From: Bradyrhizobium paxllaeri
GTDB taxonomy: Bacteria > Pseudomonadota > Alphaproteobacteria > Rhizobiales > Xanthobacteraceae
Assembly (NCBI RefSeq): GCF_001693515.2
Contig: NZ_CP042968.1
Span: 2,170,001-2,234,000 of the forward strand
Length of the DNA stretch: 64,000 nucleotides
Reading direction: 5' to 3'
Position 1 is the first letter of the stretch; each line of letters opens with the position of its first letter. Position numbers and translations under genes: made by a program. Shown piece by piece: positions 7,486 to 15,753 of this stretch. Below the pieces are notes generated by a model that was not told the DNA's origin, searched no databases, and worked only from the letters and a program-made list of their open reading frames with translations.

Positions 7486-9852
7486 ATGCCGATCGAGCCC
7501 GCACGCCTGGAAACGCTGACCGCGCTGGCGCGCAAGGTGTTGTGGCTGTCGTCGTGGACCATCCATCACGCCAACCACGTCAGGCCCAATAGCGACGGGT
7601 TGAAGGTCGGCGGCCATCAGGCCTCGTCCGCCTCGCTCGCGAACATCATGTCGGCGCTGTACTTCTCCGTGCTGCGCCCGCAGGATCGCGTCGCGGTGAA
7701 GCCGCATGCGAGCCCGGTGTTTCACGCCATCCAGTATTTGTTCGGACACCAGACCCGCGAAAAACTGGAAAATTTCCGCGGCTACAAGGGCGCGCAATCC
7801 TATCCGTCGCGCACCAAGGATGCCGACGATGTCGATTTCTCCACCGGCTCGGTCGGCCTCGGCGTTGCGCAAACGCTGTTCTCCTCGCTGGTGCAGGACT
7901 ACGTCACCGCGCATGGCTGGATGAAGGACCGGCCCGAGGGGCGGATGATCGCGCTGGTTGGCGACGCCGAGATGGACGAGGGCAACATTTTCGAGGCGCT
8001 GCTGGAGGGCTGGAAGCACGCGCTGCGCAACACCTGGTGGATCGTCGATTACAATCGCCAGAGTCTCGATGCCGTGGTGCGCGAAGGGTTATGGGCCAAG
8101 TTCGAGACGATGTTTCGCAATTTCGGCTGGGAGGTCGTGATCGTCAAATACGGCCGCCTGATGCAGGCGGCGTTCGCCGAACCCGGCGGCGAGGCGTTGC
8201 GGCGCTGGATCGATAATTGCCCGAACCAGATGTATGCGGCGCTGTGCTTCCAGGGCGGCGCGGCGTTCCGCAAACATCTGCAGGACGACATCGGCGATCA
8301 GGGGCAGGTGTCGCAACTGATCGATCGCCGCAGCGACGAGGAATTGCTGGCGCTGATGTCTAATCTCGGCGGCCACGACATGGCGAGCATGATCGAGGCG
8401 TTCGAAGCGATCGATCACGACCGTCCGGTCTGCTTCATCGCCTACACCATCAAGGGCGTCGGGCTGCCGATGCAGGGCCACAAGGACAACCACGCGGGCC
8501 TGATGACGGTGGCGCAGATGGAGAAGTGGCGCGCAGCGCAGAACATCCGTCCCGGCCATGAGTGGGAAAAGTTCGAAGGCCTGTCGCAGGCGCCGGTCGA
8601 GCTCGAAGCATTTTTGGCGGCAGCGCCCTTCAACCAGGAAGGCCGCCGCCGATTGACTGCGCCCGTGATCGAGGTGCCGCAGCAACTCACCTTCAAGCCA
8701 GCGGCGCAGATGTCGACGCAGCAGGGCTTTGGGCTGGTGCTCAACGAACTCGCGCGCGGCGACAGCGAACTGGCTTCGCGCATTGTCACTGCGTCGCCCG
8801 ACGTGACCGTGTCAACCAATCTCGGCGCCTGGGTGAACCGCCGCGGGCTGTTTGCAAAAGCCGAAAATCACGACCTGTTCCGGCAGGAGAAAATCCCGTC
8901 CGCCTTCACCTGGGAATTCTCGCCGAAGGGACAGCACCTCGAACTCGGCATCGCCGAGATGAACCTGTTCATCATGCTCTCGGCGCTCGGGCTGTCGCAC
9001 CAGATCAACGGCGAACGGCTGCTGCCGGTCGGCACGCTCTACGACCCCTTCATCGAGCGCGGCCTCGATGCGCTGAATTATGCCTGCTACCAGGATGCGC
9101 GCTTCATGGTGGTGGCGACGCCATCCGGCATCACGCTGGCGCCGGAAGGCGGCGCGCATCAGTCGATTGCGACGCCCCTGATCGGCATGGCGCAGGACGG
9201 GCTGGCCTCGTTCGAGCCGGCCTTCGTCGATGAACTCGCCGCGATCATGGCTTTCGGATTCCGCCATATGCAGCGCGACGGCGGCGAGGGCGGTTCGGTC
9301 TATCTGCGGCTGTCGACCCGAACCATCGACCAGCCGCAGCGGATCATGACACCGGACCTGCAGCGCGACATCGCCGAGGGCGCCTACTGGCTGCGCCAGC
9401 CGGGCCCGAACTGCGATATCGTGATCGCCTATACCGGAGCGGTAGCGCCCGAGGCGATCGAGGCGGTGGGCTTCATCGGCGAAAGCCATCGCGACGTCGG
9501 TTTACTGGCGGTAACCTCCGCCGACCGGCTGCATGCCGGATGGTCCGCCGCGCGGAATTTGCGCCGTGACCGCCGTGGCATCCAGCATCTCAGCCACATC
9601 GAAAAATTGCTGGCGCCGCTCGGCCGCGACTGCGGCATCGTGACCGTGATCGACGGCCATCCGGCCGCGCTCGGCTGGCTCGGCAGCGTCCGCGGCCACC
9701 GGCTCGAGGCGCTCGGCGTCGAGCAGTTCGGCCAGACCGGCACCATTGGCGACCTCTACCGCCACTACGGCATCGACGCCAACGCCATTATCGATGCGGC
9801 GGAAAGCCTCACGGTCGGGGCGCCGGTGCGGCACCGGAAGACGGCGGTGTAG
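7486..9852 (+). CDS. transketolase/pyruvate dehydrogenase E1 (AceE-like) TPP enzyme
   Basis: A 788-residue thiamine-diphosphate enzyme with the three-domain layout of transketolase and homodimeric 2-oxoacid dehydrogenase E1. The TPP/Mg motif is visible as GDAEMDEGN, with the matching Asn about 30 residues on (WWIVDYNRQ, residues about 160-190). The central pyrimidine domain (about 420-620) has the ELGIAEMN glutamate motif, and a C-terminal domain follows. It is shorter than AceE (about 890). Start 7486 has GGAG eight bases upstream; ATG 7480 is possible. No E2/E3 genes lie nearby, so a true pyruvate dehydrogenase role is uncertain. It is probably controlled by the divergent Lrp regulator. Confidence 0.82.
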   Translation: MPIEPARLETLTALARKVLWLSSWTIHHANHVRPNSDGLKVGGHQASSASLANIMSALYFSVLRPQDRVAVKPHASPVFHAIQYLFGHQTREKLENFRGYKGAQSYPSRTKDADDVDFSTGSVGLGVAQTLFSSLVQDYVTAHGWMKDRPEGRMIALVGDAEMDEGNIFEALLEGWKHALRNTWWIVDYNRQSLDAVVREGLWAKFETMFRNFGWEVVIVKYGRLMQAAFAEPGGEALRRWIDNCPNQMYAALCFQGGAAFRKHLQDDIGDQGQVSQLIDRRSDEELLALMSNLGGHDMASMIEAFEAIDHDRPVCFIAYTIKGVGLPMQGHKDNHAGLMTVAQMEKWRAAQNIRPGHEWEKFEGLSQAPVELEAFLAAAPFNQEGRRRLTAPVIEVPQQLTFKPAAQMSTQQGFGLVLNELARGDSELASRIVTASPDVTVSTNLGAWVNRRGLFAKAENHDLFRQEKIPSAFTWEFSPKGQHLELGIAEMNLFIMLSALGLSHQINGERLLPVGTLYDPFIERGLDALNYACYQDARFMVVATPSGITLAPEGGAHQSIATPLIGMAQDGLASFEPAFVDELAAIMAFGFRHMQRDGGEGGSVYLRLSTRTIDQPQRIMTPDLQRDIAEGAYWLRQPGPNCDIVIAYTGAVAPEAIEAVGFIGESHRDVGLLAVTSADRLHAGWSAARNLRRDRRGIQHLSHIEKLLAPLGRDCGIVTVIDGHPAALGWLGSVRGHRLEALGVEQFGQTGTIGDLYRHYGIDANAIIDAAESLTVGAPVRHRKTAV

Positions 9853-9853
9853 C

Positions 9854-9972
9854 CGTCGTCCCTGCGAAAGCAGGGACCCATAACCACAGGGAGTAGTTGT
9901 CCAGGAAGGCGTCTGCCCGCGTACCCAAAAACAGGCCGCGGCGTATGGGTCCCTGCGTTCTCAGGGACGACG
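9854..9972. repeat. dispersed palindromic repeat, family C copy 1
   Basis: A 119-bp element opening with CGTCGTCCCTGCG, then GCAGGGACCCATA, and closing with TATGGGTCCCTGCG and CAGGGACGACG. It follows the transketolase-like stop by one base. Related copies are at 17494, 25094 and 27216. The remaining 9973-10136 holds nothing I can identify. Confidence 0.93.
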
Positions 9973-10136
9973 GGGAATGGAGCACCTTGCCAGCGTCGCG
10001 GCCCTGATCTTATATCCAGCGCCTGCCGCATCGCGGCACCCCGCATATGGCGGGTTCAACTGCCCGGGCTTTCGTGCAAGGATGCCTGCCGAACGCTACC
10101 GTTCCTCCTCATTACTCCCTGATAAAGAGGTTTCCG

Positions 10137-11567
10137 ATGGTCAATCGCATGCAATTCTACATCGATGGCGCCTGGGTCGATCCCGCCGTCAAGAAGTCCA
10201 CCCCCGTCGTCAATCCGGCGACCGAAGAAGCGATGTATGAAGTTGCGCTCGGCTCCAAGGCCGACCTCGACAAGGCCGTTGCCGCCGCCAAGCGCGCCTT
10301 CGTGACCTATTCGCAGACCAGCCGTGAAGAGCGCATTGCGCTGCTGGAAAAGATCATCGAGGTCTACAAGGGCCGCATGAAGGAGATCGGCGCCGCCGTC
10401 TCCGACGAGATGGGCGCGCCGCTGCCGATGGCCGAACGCCTGCAGGCCGGCGCCGGCCTCGGCCATATCGCTTCCACTTTGGAAGTCCTCAAAAACTATC
10501 ACTTCGAAGAGACGATCGGCACGGCCGTCGTCGTTCGCGAGGCGGTCGGCGTCATCGGCATGATCACGCCGTGGAACTGGCCGCTCAACCAGATCGCCTG
10601 CAAGGTCGCGCCCGCGCTCGCCGCCGGCTGCACCATGATCCTGAAGCCGTCGGAGTTCACCCCGAGCTCGGCGCTGATCTTCGCCGAAATCCTGCATGAA
10701 GCCGGCGTGCCGAAGGGCGTGTTCAACCTCGTCAACGGCCTTGGCCCCGAAGTCGGCGCCGCGATGGCCGAGCATCCCGACATCGACATGATCTCGTTCA
10801 CCGGCTCGACCCGCGCCGGCGTCGACGTCGCCAAGCGCGCCGCGCCGACCGTCAAGCGCGTCAGCCAGGAACTCGGCGGCAAGTCGCCGAACGTCATCCT
10901 CGAAGGCGCCGACCTCACCAAGGCCGTCACCGGCGGCGTGATGCACATGTTCAACAACTCCGGACAGTCGTGCAACGCGCCGTCGCGGATGATCGTACCG
11001 CTGTCGAAGATGAAGGAAGTCGCGGCCATTGCGAAGGGCGTCGCCGACAAGACCAAGGCCGGCGATCCCCGCGCCGAAGGCACCACCATCGGCCCCGTCG
11101 TGTCGCGCATCCAGTGGGACAAGATCCAGGCGCTGATCAAGAAGGGCATCGACGAAGGCGCAACCCTCGTCGCCGGCGGTCCCGGTCTCCCCGAGGGCGT
11201 CAACAAGGGCTTCTATGTCCGCCCGACCATCTTCGCCGACGTCACCAACGAAATGACGATTGCCCGCGAAGAAATCTTCGGACCGGTGCTGACGATCATC
11301 GGCGCCAAGGATGAAGCCGATGCGGTGAAGATCGCCAACGACACGCCCTATGGTCTCGCCGGCTACGTCTCGGGCGATACGGTGGAAAGCGCGCGCCGCG
11401 TCGCCCGCCAGATTCGCGCCGGCAACGTCAACCTGCAGGGCGTGCCGAACGATCGCACCGCGCCGTTCGGCGGCTACAAGCAGTCCGGCAACGGCCGCGA
11501 GTGGGGCAAGTACGGCCTCGAGGAGTATCTCGAGGTGAAGGCGGTCGCCGGCTACAACGCGGCGTAA
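10137..11567 (+). CDS. NAD(P)-dependent aldehyde dehydrogenase
   Basis: A 476-residue aldehyde dehydrogenase. The nucleophile is Cys279 in SGQSCNAP and the general base is Glu245 in QELGGKSP; the cofactor-binding WNWP segment and the FTGSTRAG loop are also present. It oxidises an aldehyde to an acid in the cytoplasm; the substrate cannot be read from sequence. The start at 10137 has AGAGG seven bases upstream, and the longer frame from 10047 has no ribosome site. A strong terminator follows at 11599, so this is a single-gene unit. It could serve the neighbouring sugar-acid block, but nothing in the spacing links them. Confidence 0.93.
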   Translation: MVNRMQFYIDGAWVDPAVKKSTPVVNPATEEAMYEVALGSKADLDKAVAAAKRAFVTYSQTSREERIALLEKIIEVYKGRMKEIGAAVSDEMGAPLPMAERLQAGAGLGHIASTLEVLKNYHFEETIGTAVVVREAVGVIGMITPWNWPLNQIACKVAPALAAGCTMILKPSEFTPSSALIFAEILHEAGVPKGVFNLVNGLGPEVGAAMAEHPDIDMISFTGSTRAGVDVAKRAAPTVKRVSQELGGKSPNVILEGADLTKAVTGGVMHMFNNSGQSCNAPSRMIVPLSKMKEVAAIAKGVADKTKAGDPRAEGTTIGPVVSRIQWDKIQALIKKGIDEGATLVAGGPGLPEGVNKGFYVRPTIFADVTNEMTIAREEIFGPVLTIIGAKDEADAVKIANDTPYGLAGYVSGDTVESARRVARQIRAGNVNLQGVPNDRTAPFGGYKQSGNGREWGKYGLEEYLEVKAVAGYNAA

Positions 11568-11598
11568 ATCGATGCGGCGCTCGCGCCGTCCGTGAAGG

Positions 11599-11632
11599 AT
11601 GCCGGCTGCGGAACCGCAGCCGGCATTTTTTT
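11599..11632 (+). terminator. Rho-independent terminator after aldehyde dehydrogenase
   Basis: A 13-bp GC-rich perfect stem (ATGCCGGCTGCGG paired with CCGCAGCCGGCAT) around a 2-base AA centre is followed by seven Ts at 11626-11632. The two bases separating the arms mean the real loop must open the top of the stem. It isolates the aldehyde dehydrogenase from the beta-lactamase gene. Confidence 0.9.
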
Positions 11633-11711
11633 GACCAGAATCGCCGTCAGGCTAAGCTTGCGTCAATGTGCGAGCCGACATGGCGACGACGCAAATAAGA
11701 AAAGGTGGAGG

Positions 11712-12605
11712 ATGCCCGTGAAGAAGATCGCCGTTGCGCTTGTCGCGCTGTTGTCGCTTGCCGGGACGGTGCAGGCCCAGACCGTCAAGGATCTGCTCGA
11801 GACCCTCAGGGCGAAGTGGAACACGCCGACCGAGCCGTTCAAGATGATCGGCAACGTCTATTATGTCGGAACCAACGGCCTGGCGTCCTACCTGATCACG
11901 TCGCCGCAGGGCCATATCCTCGTCGATATGGTGATGCCGGAAGCAACCTCGCAGATCAAGGCGAACATCGAAAAACTCGGCTTCAAGCTCACCGACATCA
12001 AATACCTCGTCAACACCCACGCGCATATTGATCACACCGGTGGCCTTGCCGAAATGAAGCAGGCCAGCGGCGCCCAGATGGTCGCCGGCGAAGCCGACAA
12101 GCCGCTGCTCGAGGGCGGCTACTACCCGGGCGCGCAGGAGGACGAGGCGCTCAAGTTCCCGCCGGTGAAGGTCGACCGCACCGTACGCGAGGGCGATAAG
12201 GTTACGGTGGGCGATGTCACGCTGACTGCGCGCGAAACGCCAGGACATTCGCCGGGCTGCACGAGCTGGGAATTCTCGGTGAAGGACGGCGATGCCACGC
12301 GCTCGGTCCTCATCTTCTGCAGCGGCACCGTGGCGCTGAACCGCCTCGTCCCCAACCCGACCTATTCCGGGATCGTCGCCGATTACCGCAAGACGTTCGC
12401 GCGGGCCAGGGACATGAAGGTGGATGTGCTGCTCGCGCCGCATCCGGAAATGTACAAGATGGCGGAGAAGCGCGCCAAGCTCAGCGAAGGCGGACCCAAT
12501 CCGTTCGTCAATCCCGGCGAGTTCAACGAATACGCGGCGACACTGGAGAAGACGTTTGAAGACGCGCTCGCCAAGCAGACCGCCGCCGCGGAGAAGAAGG
12601 GGTGA
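11712..12605 (+). CDS. subclass B3 metallo-beta-lactamase, BJP-1-like
   Basis: A 297-residue periplasmic metallo-hydrolase with a signal peptide ending about residue 22 (VQA-QTV). The zinc ligands of subclass B3 are all present: His103, His105, Asp107 and His108 in THAHIDH, His179 in PGHSPG, and His244 in APHPE. The sequence EPFKMIGNVYYVGT, the GEADKPLLEGGYYPG stretch and the FCSGTVALNRLV stretch match my recollection of BJP-1 from Bradyrhizobium closely. It should hydrolyse penicillins, cephalosporins or carbapenems, although some B3-fold enzymes act on other lactones. GGTGG precedes the chosen ATG. A terminator upstream and a convergent gene downstream make it monocistronic, and no regulator is adjacent. 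Confidence 0.88.
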   Translation: MPVKKIAVALVALLSLAGTVQAQTVKDLLETLRAKWNTPTEPFKMIGNVYYVGTNGLASYLITSPQGHILVDMVMPEATSQIKANIEKLGFKLTDIKYLVNTHAHIDHTGGLAEMKQASGAQMVAGEADKPLLEGGYYPGAQEDEALKFPPVKVDRTVREGDKVTVGDVTLTARETPGHSPGCTSWEFSVKDGDATRSVLIFCSGTVALNRLVPNPTYSGIVADYRKTFARARDMKVDVLLAPHPEMYKMAEKRAKLSEGGPNPFVNPGEFNEYAATLEKTFEDALAKQTAAAEKKG

Positions 12606-12629
12606 ATTGGCGCTGAGGCGCGCCGGGAC

Positions 12630-13598
<969 letters not shown>

Positions 13599-13633
13599 TT
13601 GCTGTTCTCGTTGTTGCGTTTCCCCAGTAGTTG

Positions 13634-13668
13634 GATTTGCTATCATTGTCGGCTAATGACCGCAAATC
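13634..13668. promoter_or_regulatory. 35-bp imperfect palindrome between lactonase and uronate dehydrogenase genes
   Basis: GATTTGC at 13634 mirrors GCAAATC at 13662, and TCATT at 13643 mirrors AATGA at 13655, giving 12 of 14 matched positions per arm around a short centre. It lies midway between two divergent genes that should act in consecutive steps. It is probably an operator for their shared regulator, perhaps the nearby GntR protein. Confidence 0.6.
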
Positions 13669-13692
13669 AGTCGCCAGACCAAGAGGAAACAA

Positions 13693-14514
13693 ATGCCACG
13701 CATATTGATGACCGGCGCTGCCGGCGGGATCGGCACATCGCTGCGCAAGCTGTTGCCGCCGATCTATCCGGATCTGCTGCTGAGCGATCTGAAGGCGCCG
13801 GCCGATCTCGGCAAGGACGAAAAGTTCAAGGCGGCCGATCTCGCCGATCTCGCGCAGGTCGAGGCGATCTGCGAGGGCATCGACGGCGTCCTGCATTTCG
13901 GCGGCTATTCGGTCGAAGGCCCCTGGGATTCCATTCTGCAATCCAACATCATCGGCGGCTACAACCTGTTCGAGGCCGCACGCAAGAAGGGCGTCAAGCG
14001 CATTGTGTTCGCCTCGTCGAACCATGCGGTCGGCTTCTACCCGCGCCATCACCGTATCGGCGCCGACGTCACCGCGCGCCCGGATAGCCGTTACGGCGTC
14101 AGCAAGGTGTTTGGCGAGGCGGTGGGGGCGCTCTATGCCGACAAGCATGGGCTTGGCGTGACCTGCTTGCGTATCGGCAATTTCGGCGAGATTCCGCTCG
14201 ACCATCGTCGGCTGTCGATCTGGCTGAAGCCGGAAGACCTCGTGCAACTCTGCCGCATCGGTCTCGACCATCCCGATATTCACTTCGAGATCTTCTACGG
14301 CGCCTCCTACAATGAGCGCGCCTGGTGGGACAACCATCGCGCCTATGAACTCGGCTACCGCCCGACCGGCAGGGCTGAGGATTTTCGCGAGCACGCCATG
14401 ACCGAGCAGGCCAAGCTGAAGCCGGACCCGGTCGGCGATTACTATCAGGGCGGCACGTTCTGCAGCATGGAGTTCGACGGCGACAAAAGCAGGATCGTGG
14501 ACTGGAAGAGGTGA
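13693..14514 (+). CDS. udh: uronate dehydrogenase (extended SDR)
   Basis: A 273-residue NAD-dependent short-chain dehydrogenase of the extended type. The cofactor motif is GAAGGIG (Gly8, 11, 14) and the active site is Tyr134-Lys138 in YGVSK with a preceding SSNH segment. The HFGGYSVEGPWDSILQ stretch, the NIIGGYNLFEAAR stretch and the late WWDN segment match my recollection of Agrobacterium uronate dehydrogenase. The enzyme oxidises galacturonate or glucuronate at C1 to the aldaro-lactone. AAGAGG lies just upstream of the start. It is divergent from the lactonase that would act next, with a large palindrome between them. Confidence 0.88.
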   Translation: MPRILMTGAAGGIGTSLRKLLPPIYPDLLLSDLKAPADLGKDEKFKAADLADLAQVEAICEGIDGVLHFGGYSVEGPWDSILQSNIIGGYNLFEAARKKGVKRIVFASSNHAVGFYPRHHRIGADVTARPDSRYGVSKVFGEAVGALYADKHGLGVTCLRIGNFGEIPLDHRRLSIWLKPEDLVQLCRIGLDHPDIHFEIFYGASYNERAWWDNHRAYELGYRPTGRAEDFREHAMTEQAKLKPDPVGDYYQGGTFCSMEFDGDKSRIVDWKR

Positions 14515-14517
14515 GAC

Positions 14518-14637
14518 GTCATTCCGGGGCGATCCGAAGCATCGAACTAGGGTGCGCCCTCGCGCACCCGAGAATCTCGAGATTCTCAGGTGCGCAATTG
14601 CGCACCATAGTTCACGCTTTGCGTGCCCCGGAATAAC
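14518..14637. repeat. dispersed palindromic repeat, family E
   Basis: Opens with GTCATTCCGGGGC and closes with GCCCCGGAATAACGGC. Inside are further perfect palindromes, such as GAGAATCTCGAGATTCTC and GGTGCGCAATTGCGCACC. It fills the gap between the convergent uronate dehydrogenase and GntR genes, starting four bases after one stop and ending six bases before the other. Confidence 0.9.
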
Positions 14638-14642
14638 GGCTT

Positions 14643-15335
14643 CTACTTCGTCCGATCATCCTCGGCGATCCGCCCGAGATAATCCGATTTGCTGAATTGC
14701 ATGTGATCGACGCAGAGCTGCGCCAGCGCCCAGCTATCGCGGCCCTTCAATAGTTCGATCATCAATTCGTGCTGGCGTCGCGACAGCGCCAGCCCTTCGC
14801 GGTCGGCGAGATTCTTGGCGCGCATCGGCAGCGTCAGATTCATGTAGTCCTGCAGTGAGCGCACCAGATACGGGTTGCCGCAAGCGGAAAACAGCGCGAC
14901 GTGAAAGGCGTCATTGGCCTCGTGGATGCCGCGCAGATCCTGTGCGTCGGCCTTGGCGCAATACTGCCGCTGCAGCTCGTTCAAGTGTTCGATCAGGCCG
15001 GCGGGGGCGGGGAGAGCTATCATCAGCGCCGCTTGCCGCGTCAGCATCTCCCGCACCTCGTAGATCTGACGAACCTCCTCGGCCGAATAGAACCGCACCG
15101 TGGCGCCGATGTTTTTCTCGCGCAGTACGATGCCCTGGCGTTCGAGCTGGAACAGCGCCTGGCGGACGAAATGCCGGCTGGCGCCGTAGCGCTGCATCAG
15201 CGTGTCCTCGACCAGCCGCAAGCCCGGCGCGAAGCGGCCGAAGATGATGTCCTCTTCGAGCCGGCGGATGACCTCCGCCTGTTCCTCCTCGCGCGTCGGC
15301 ACGGAAGTATCCGTCAACGATTCCTGGGGCTTCAT
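14643..15335 (-). CDS. GntR/FadR-family (FCD domain) transcriptional regulator
   Basis: A 230-residue regulator with an N-terminal winged helix (about 20-85; LRLVEDTLMQRYGASRHFVRQAL is the helix-turn-helix) and an all-helical FCD ligand domain with an NDAFH metal-binding segment and a late RQH. FCD regulators commonly sense sugar acids and repress the adjacent catabolic genes. GGGAGG lies seven bases upstream of the ATG at 15335, and the ATG overlaps the stop of a truncated MocA frame as ATGA. It lies between uronate dehydrogenase and a divergent IlvD/Edd dehydratase, so it probably controls both. Confidence 0.9.
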   Translation of the reverse strand: MKPQESLTDTSVPTREEEQAEVIRRLEEDIIFGRFAPGLRLVEDTLMQRYGASRHFVRQALFQLERQGIVLREKNIGATVRFYSAEEVRQIYEVREMLTRQAALMIALPAPAGLIEHLNELQRQYCAKADAQDLRGIHEANDAFHVALFSACGNPYLVRSLQDYMNLTLPMRAKNLADREGLALSRRQHELMIELLKGRDSWALAQLCVDHMQFSKSDYLGRIAEDDRTK

Positions 15336-15589
15336 CGCGAGGCCTCCCAGCCCGACAGCCGGAGCGCTGCGATATCGATGGCGTCGAGTTCCGTCGCGGA
15401 GAGCATCGCCTCGGCGTCCGCGAAGGTCTGCGAGATCCCGAACTCGGTCGCACGCCGCGCGGCATTTTCCGCAAGGGGATCGACGATCGCCACGACGCGG
15501 GCTTGATCTGATAGGCTGGCCCAAGCGATGAGATGATGGCGGCTCACCATGCCGGCGCCGATAAGGCCAATGCGCAACGGTCGGTTCAT
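15332..15589 (-). pseudogene. N-terminal fragment of a Gfo/Idh/MocA oxidoreductase
   Basis: An 85-residue frame that begins as a normal Gfo/Idh/MocA dehydrogenase (LRIGLIGAGMVSRHH, then VVAIVDP and a family-typical AMLSATELDAIDIA) but ends abruptly after about 70 family-like residues, with an unrelated tail (ALRLSGWEASR). Complete members have about 330-390 residues, so the substrate domain is missing. The stop overlaps the GntR start as ATGA. The frame is intact up to the break, suggesting a recent deletion. It could survive as a leader that couples translation into gntR. It is unlikely to be an active enzyme. Confidence 0.75.
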
Positions 15590-15633
15590 GGGCGCGTTTC
15601 CATTTGGACCGGAAGTCAGCACGCAAACGCATA

Positions 15634-15704
15634 ATTGTCAATAATGAGGTGCTATGTTGGCGGTTAATCCTGCCATTTGGCATAGGATGATCGATATTGA
15701 CAAT
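15634..15704. promoter_or_regulatory. inverted pair ATTGTCAAT / ATTGACAAT, candidate GntR operator
   Basis: ATTGTCAAT at 15634-15642 and its reverse complement ATTGACAAT at 15696-15704 lie 62 bases apart in the divergent promoter region between the MocA fragment/gntR and the dehydratase. AT-rich flanks extend the match. Spacing of about six helical turns suits two dimers on one DNA face. Assignment to the adjacent GntR protein is inference. Confidence 0.5.
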
Positions 15705-15753
15705 AATCTGCCGGGCTCCTTAAGTGCCCACCCATGACGACAGGAACAAAAAA

